DNA of 64,000 nucleotides. Source: Achromobacter animicus (GTDB taxonomy: Bacteria; Pseudomonadota; Gammaproteobacteria; Burkholderiales; Burkholderiaceae_B). The position numbers and the translations under genes are program-made. Every line of letters begins with the position of its first letter. Position 1 is the stretch's first letter. Where the stretch lies: contig NZ_CADIJM010000002.1 in NCBI RefSeq assembly GCF_902859585.1, positions 248,001 through 312,000 on the forward strand, written 5' to 3'. The notes beneath the pieces were generated by a model. The model was not told where the DNA came from, searched no databases, and saw nothing but the letters and a program-made list of their open reading frames with translations. This document shows positions 60,760 to 64,000 of the stretch, piece by piece.

Positions 60760-63700
60760 TCTGCGTTGGCGTTGGCGGTCTCGGCGACGGGCGGTTTGAC
60801 GCCGGTGGCCTCGGGGCAGGTGAGCTTCTGGGGCGGCCAGCTCTGCTGGTCCTTCGCATCCACGATCACCATCGTGTCGCACAGCACGCCGAACAGCGCG
60901 GTCGTGTTGCCCTTGGTGTCGATGTACTCGATCAGCCGATTTCGGCGGACCAGCGCGCGGCCTTCGTGAAAGTTGTCGGCCCACGTGAACGCCGGCGCAA
61001 TCGCATAGCGTCCGGTCAGGTCGACGTACCCGAACAGCTTGCCGGTGCGTTCCAGGCGGCGGGCCCGCGCCAGGCCGTCCTTCAAGGGGCCAAGCTGATT
61101 GAAGTGCGCGCCCACGACGCGCTTGCCGTTTGCGTCGATGAAGCCGTACTTGTTGTCGCCATCGCTGTAAGGCACGACGCCTTCGCTGGCTTTGTCATAG
61201 TCGACGGCGTGGCGGCCCGGCAGGCGCGCGATCTCGCGTCCTTGCAGGTCCACCAGGATGCTGGACGAGCCCTCGTCGTCGTTGAATACGACGCGCTGCA
61301 TCGAAGCCAGCGGCATGCCATCGCCCCATTTTTCCAGCATCGTCTTGCCGGTCTGGTCAATCACGCGATAGCCCGCGCCGCTATTGGCGCGCGCCAGGCC
61401 TTCGGGCTGGGTGAAGAAGGGATTGAATTCTCCATAGCGCGCCGGCACCTTCATGTTGCCGCGCGCGTCGATGGCGCCTTCGCGCTCGTCGAACTTGATG
61501 TAAAGCCAGTCGCCGTACTGCTGCTTGTCTTCGGGACGGCCGTCGGAGACACGAATCGCGCCGCCTTGCGCGTCGAACAACACGGCGCTCGCGTCGGCCA
61601 GTTCGCCCAGAAAGCGACCATCCTTCAGCTTCTGCGGCTTGCCTACTACCGGCTCGCTTGCCTTGCCGGTGCGCAGGTTGATGACGCGATAGGCGCGTTC
61701 GGTGTAGCCGCCGCGCTTGCGCGTGTCTTCGGGCGCTTCGGCCAGCATCATGCCGTTACCCAGGTATTCCAGGTCGTAGGCGCCGTTATAGCGGGCAGGC
61801 ACTACCCACTGCCCCTCACGGTTGACCACGCCCCAGCGATTCTTGTCCCGCACCTTGGCCCAGTCGTCCTCGAACTCCTGGACTTCATCGAAGGCCGGCT
61901 TGAGCACGGGCGCACCCTTGCGCACGTTCCACAGGCCCATGCGGCGCTGGCGGTTTTCGTTCACCGCGCGGTATTGCAGCAGTTCGCCGTCGAGGCGCGA
62001 TGTGTCTTCCAGCACGTTCGCGGGAACGGCCACCGTCTGGCCGCGGGTGTCGATGAGCAGCGCATCGCCGCGCAGCATGTCCTTCGTGCGGGCCCAGGTG
62101 TAGGGGCCTTTGAAGGGGCGCATTTCGCTGTACTGGGGCTCGATGGCCCACGTGCCGTCCGCGCCGATCGCGCCGACCGCGCCGGCCCGATCGGCCTTTG
62201 AACGCGCCACGATCGGCAGCGTGACGTCGTAGGTGTCGATGTTTGCCCAGTCTGGATTCGTGACGATATCGCCCGCCGCCGTCAGGATGCCGAGCGGCTG
62301 GTCATATTCGCTGGGTCGCAGGAGGGCCAGCGGCGCAGCGGCATCGGCGGCCGACTTGCGTGCGTAGTGGAACTCGCTGATGTCGTAGCCGCGCAGCTTG
62401 GCGACGGTGGTTTCGTCAAGGATGCCCAGGCCGTCGGGGTTGTAGATTTGATGCAGCGTCTCGTCGTCCGCGACGGCGTTGACGCTGCTTTGCACGGCGG
62501 CTGCGGCTGCGGCTGCGGTGGCGGTGTCGCTGGCGGCGTCCATTGCCGCGTCCATGGCAGCGTCTGCGGTCGCTTCTGACGGCGTTGCGGGGGTTGGGGC
62601 TGCGTCCGCGTAGGTCGCCTCCTTCGCGGCGTCCGCCGCGTCAGCGGCGACCGGCGGATCCTGGATCGCGGCTGCGGTTTCCGCTTGCGACGCGGCCTGC
62701 ACGGCTGCACCCGCCGCAGCCGCCGCGGCCTCGTCTTCCGCGCTCATGTCGTCACGGGCGGCGTCCATGCCGGCGCCCGTAGCGCCTGCCAAAGAGACAG
62801 GCACGCCATACACCCATGCGCGTCCCTGATGAATCTTGACGTCGCCGTTGCGCAGGGCGAGCAGCTGCACGCTGCCTGCGGGATCGATCAGCAGCGTCAT
62901 GCCGGGTTCGGCGGTAAAGCCCCAGCCGTCGCGGCGCTGCACGCCCAGATAGTCGCTCTTGAACGCGTGCAGGGTCTCAAGCTTGCTGTCCAACAGCACC
63001 GAACCGCCCTCGGCGTGGCGCGCCAGCCAGACGCCCGGCGCCAGCAATTCGACGCGTTCGTAGCGCTGTTCAGACAGCGGTTCGCCGCGTGCATCCACGA
63101 ATTCCCAAGCGCGTTCGCGGTTAACAGCCAGCACGTCGCCATCGCGCAGCGGCGGGGCGAGCGAGCGCAGCACCTGCGGACTGATCGCCCATGCGCCGCT
63201 TTGGTCCAGCAATCCCCACCAGCCGCCGTAGCGCGAGTCGCGCGATTGCGCCGGCAGATAGTCGCCCGTCGGTTCGGCCAGCGCCATCACGCCGTCGGGC
63301 AGCGTGGCCGGTTTTCCGGTTGCGGTGTTGAATAGGCGCGGCGGGGTAGGGATCTCCATCGCCGCGAGCTTTTGGCCGGACTGGAACCCGCCCGTGCGCG
63401 TGCCCAGCGGAAAGGTCTTCACGACCTTGCCCTGGCGGTCGATCAGCACGTCCCGGCCGTCTTCCTCGGCCAGCGCCGTACCTTCGGCATTGAAGCCGGT
63501 GGCTTCCGAAAAGCGCGGCTCGATGACCCAGCGTCCACGCTTGTCGATGTAACCCCAGCGTTCATCCTGGCTGACGGCGGCCAGCCCATTCTGGAAGGAC
63601 CGGGCGTCCGAATACGCAGGCGTAATCGACATCACTCCCTGCTTGTCGATGTAGCCCCACGCCGCAGATTCGCCATCGGCGGTGCCCACGAGCACCGCGG

Positions 63701-63875
63701 CTAGGCCTTCCTGGTAAGGCTGGTGGCACATGGTCCCCGCGCCTTCGCCATAGCTGCTGTAGGAGCACTGCTGCGTCCAGTCAGGCCGCGCCTGCGCGTT
63801 GCCAGGCGCCAGCAGCGTCATCCCGGCCAGCGCCACGACCAGCGCCAAGGGCTTGAAGAAGGGCGCCGCCGTCAT
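60756..63875 (-). CDS. Exported WG-repeat protein with Ala-rich linker
   Basis: 1039 residues from the ATG at 63875, which begins a clean signal peptide (MTAAPFFKPLALVVALAGMT to GNAQA, about 29 residues). A GTG at 63932 would add 19 residues before it. WG repeats lie at about 75-140 (AWGYIDKQGVMSITPAYSDARSFQNGLAAVSQDERWGYIDKRGRW) and again from about 580 on (RWGVVNREGQWVVPARY, KYGFIDANGKRVVGAHF, LFGYVDLTGRYAIAPAF). They are separated by a strongly Ala-rich, charged linker at about 385-475. It forms a two-gene unit with the paralogue at 57856. Function is unknown; the export signal and repeats suggest a binding or scaffold role in the envelope. Confidence 0.85.
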   Translation of the reverse strand: MTAAPFFKPLALVVALAGMTLLAPGNAQARPDWTQQCSYSSYGEGAGTMCHQPYQEGLAAVLVGTADGESAAWGYIDKQGVMSITPAYSDARSFQNGLAAVSQDERWGYIDKRGRWVIEPRFSEATGFNAEGTALAEEDGRDVLIDRQGKVVKTFPLGTRTGGFQSGQKLAAMEIPTPPRLFNTATGKPATLPDGVMALAEPTGDYLPAQSRDSRYGGWWGLLDQSGAWAISPQVLRSLAPPLRDGDVLAVNRERAWEFVDARGEPLSEQRYERVELLAPGVWLARHAEGGSVLLDSKLETLHAFKSDYLGVQRRDGWGFTAEPGMTLLIDPAGSVQLLALRNGDVKIHQGRAWVYGVPVSLAGATGAGMDAARDDMSAEDEAAAAAAGAAVQAASQAETAAAIQDPPVAADAADAAKEATYADAAPTPATPSEATADAAMDAAMDAASDTATAAAAAAAVQSSVNAVADDETLHQIYNPDGLGILDETTVAKLRGYDISEFHYARKSAADAAAPLALLRPSEYDQPLGILTAAGDIVTNPDWANIDTYDVTLPIVARSKADRAGAVGAIGADGTWAIEPQYSEMRPFKGPYTWARTKDMLRGDALLIDTRGQTVAVPANVLEDTSRLDGELLQYRAVNENRQRRMGLWNVRKGAPVLKPAFDEVQEFEDDWAKVRDKNRWGVVNREGQWVVPARYNGAYDLEYLGNGMMLAEAPEDTRKRGGYTERAYRVINLRTGKASEPVVGKPQKLKDGRFLGELADASAVLFDAQGGAIRVSDGRPEDKQQYGDWLYIKFDEREGAIDARGNMKVPARYGEFNPFFTQPEGLARANSGAGYRVIDQTGKTMLEKWGDGMPLASMQRVVFNDDEGSSSILVDLQGREIARLPGRHAVDYDKASEGVVPYSDGDNKYGFIDANGKRVVGAHFNQLGPLKDGLARARRLERTGKLFGYVDLTGRYAIAPAFTWADNFHEGRALVRRNRLIEYIDTKGNTTALFGVLCDTMVIVDAKDQQSWPPQKLTCPEATGVKPPVAETANANAE
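62470..62580. repeat. GCGGCT-type low-complexity tract inside the WG-repeat gene
   Basis: A run of GCGGCT hexamers (about 62497-62516) and related GCG/GCA triplets encodes the Ala-rich linker. The tract is prone to slippage in steps of six bases, which would change linker length without breaking the frame. Confidence 0.55.
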
Positions 63876-64000
63876 GGCTTGCAGGCGCGGCGCAAGACCG
63901 CGGAAATGAAAGAGCCAGACCGGGCGTGCCACATGATTCGATGCCTGCCGAATGATTGGGAAGGCAGCACTGTAACCAGGGGTACCCGGGGACGGATCGA

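Noticed and set aside
1-64000. tRNA or rRNA genes
   Set aside because: I found no cloverleaf-like or rRNA-like sequence in the intergenic regions I read, which are mostly short; a covariance-model search would be needed to exclude small RNAs.

Overview
The window is about 64 kb of GC-rich, gene-dense DNA from a beta-proteobacterium, most likely Alcaligenaceae (Achromobacter/Bordetella-like). The reasons are the very high GC at third codon positions, two Bug-family periplasmic binding proteins, a gentisate catabolic cluster, a MexEF-OprN-type RND pump and the style of the type VI secretion locus. Genus level is an inference from gene content, not from a database match.

Region by region. (1) 1-9,617, minus strand: a catabolic operon for 3-hydroxybenzoate/gentisate. 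In transcription order it encodes gentisate 1,2-dioxygenase, fumarylpyruvate hydrolase, a flavin monooxygenase, a Bug binding protein, a zeta-GST maleylpyruvate isomerase, a small AroQ-type chorismate mutase-like protein, a second Bug protein, a FAD oxidoreductase, a 3-hydroxybenzoate 6-hydroxylase-like enzyme and a LivK-type binding protein that runs off the window. A divergent LysR gene (9,802) is the likely regulator and is translationally coupled to a small membrane protein. (2) 11,346-40,489: a complete type VI secretion system. The minus-strand operon runs tssB, tssC, tssE, tssF, tssG, an FHA protein, tssJ, tssK, tssL, vgrG, a DUF4123 adaptor, a VasX-like membrane effector and two DUF6708-like membrane proteins (presumed immunity), with many ATGA overlaps. 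The plus-strand operon runs clpV (tssH), a VasH-type sigma-54 activator, tagO/vasI, tssA and tssM. A separate minus-strand hcp-PAAR unit lies beyond tssM and has a textbook sigma-54 promoter upstream of hcp, with direct repeats further upstream that could be the activator's enhancer. (3) 40,560-41,386: a gene-free stretch with a 165-bp fold-back element and three palindromic repeats. (4) 41,387-48,828: a MexEF-OprN-like RND pump with a divergent LysR regulator. (5) 48,992-57,862: an AI-2E family permease, a PhyH-type dioxygenase, proC, a DHA2 MFS exporter with a divergent HTH regulator, a His-rich PadR regulator with a siderophore-interacting ferric reductase (a YqjI/YqjH-like pair), and a LysR regulator divergent from an isocitrate lyase/PEP mutase family enzyme. 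(6) 57,856-63,875, minus strand: two adjacent, overlapping, very long exported WG-repeat proteins of unknown function.

Most noteworthy: a VasX-like effector followed by an immunity-like gene that is interrupted by an in-frame amber codon, in a visibly AT-richer patch; the VasH/sigma-54 promoter/hcp regulatory circuit readable inside one window; a TssJ with a roughly 147-residue insertion; the fold-back repeat; and a chorismate-mutase-fold protein embedded in an aromatic degradation operon.
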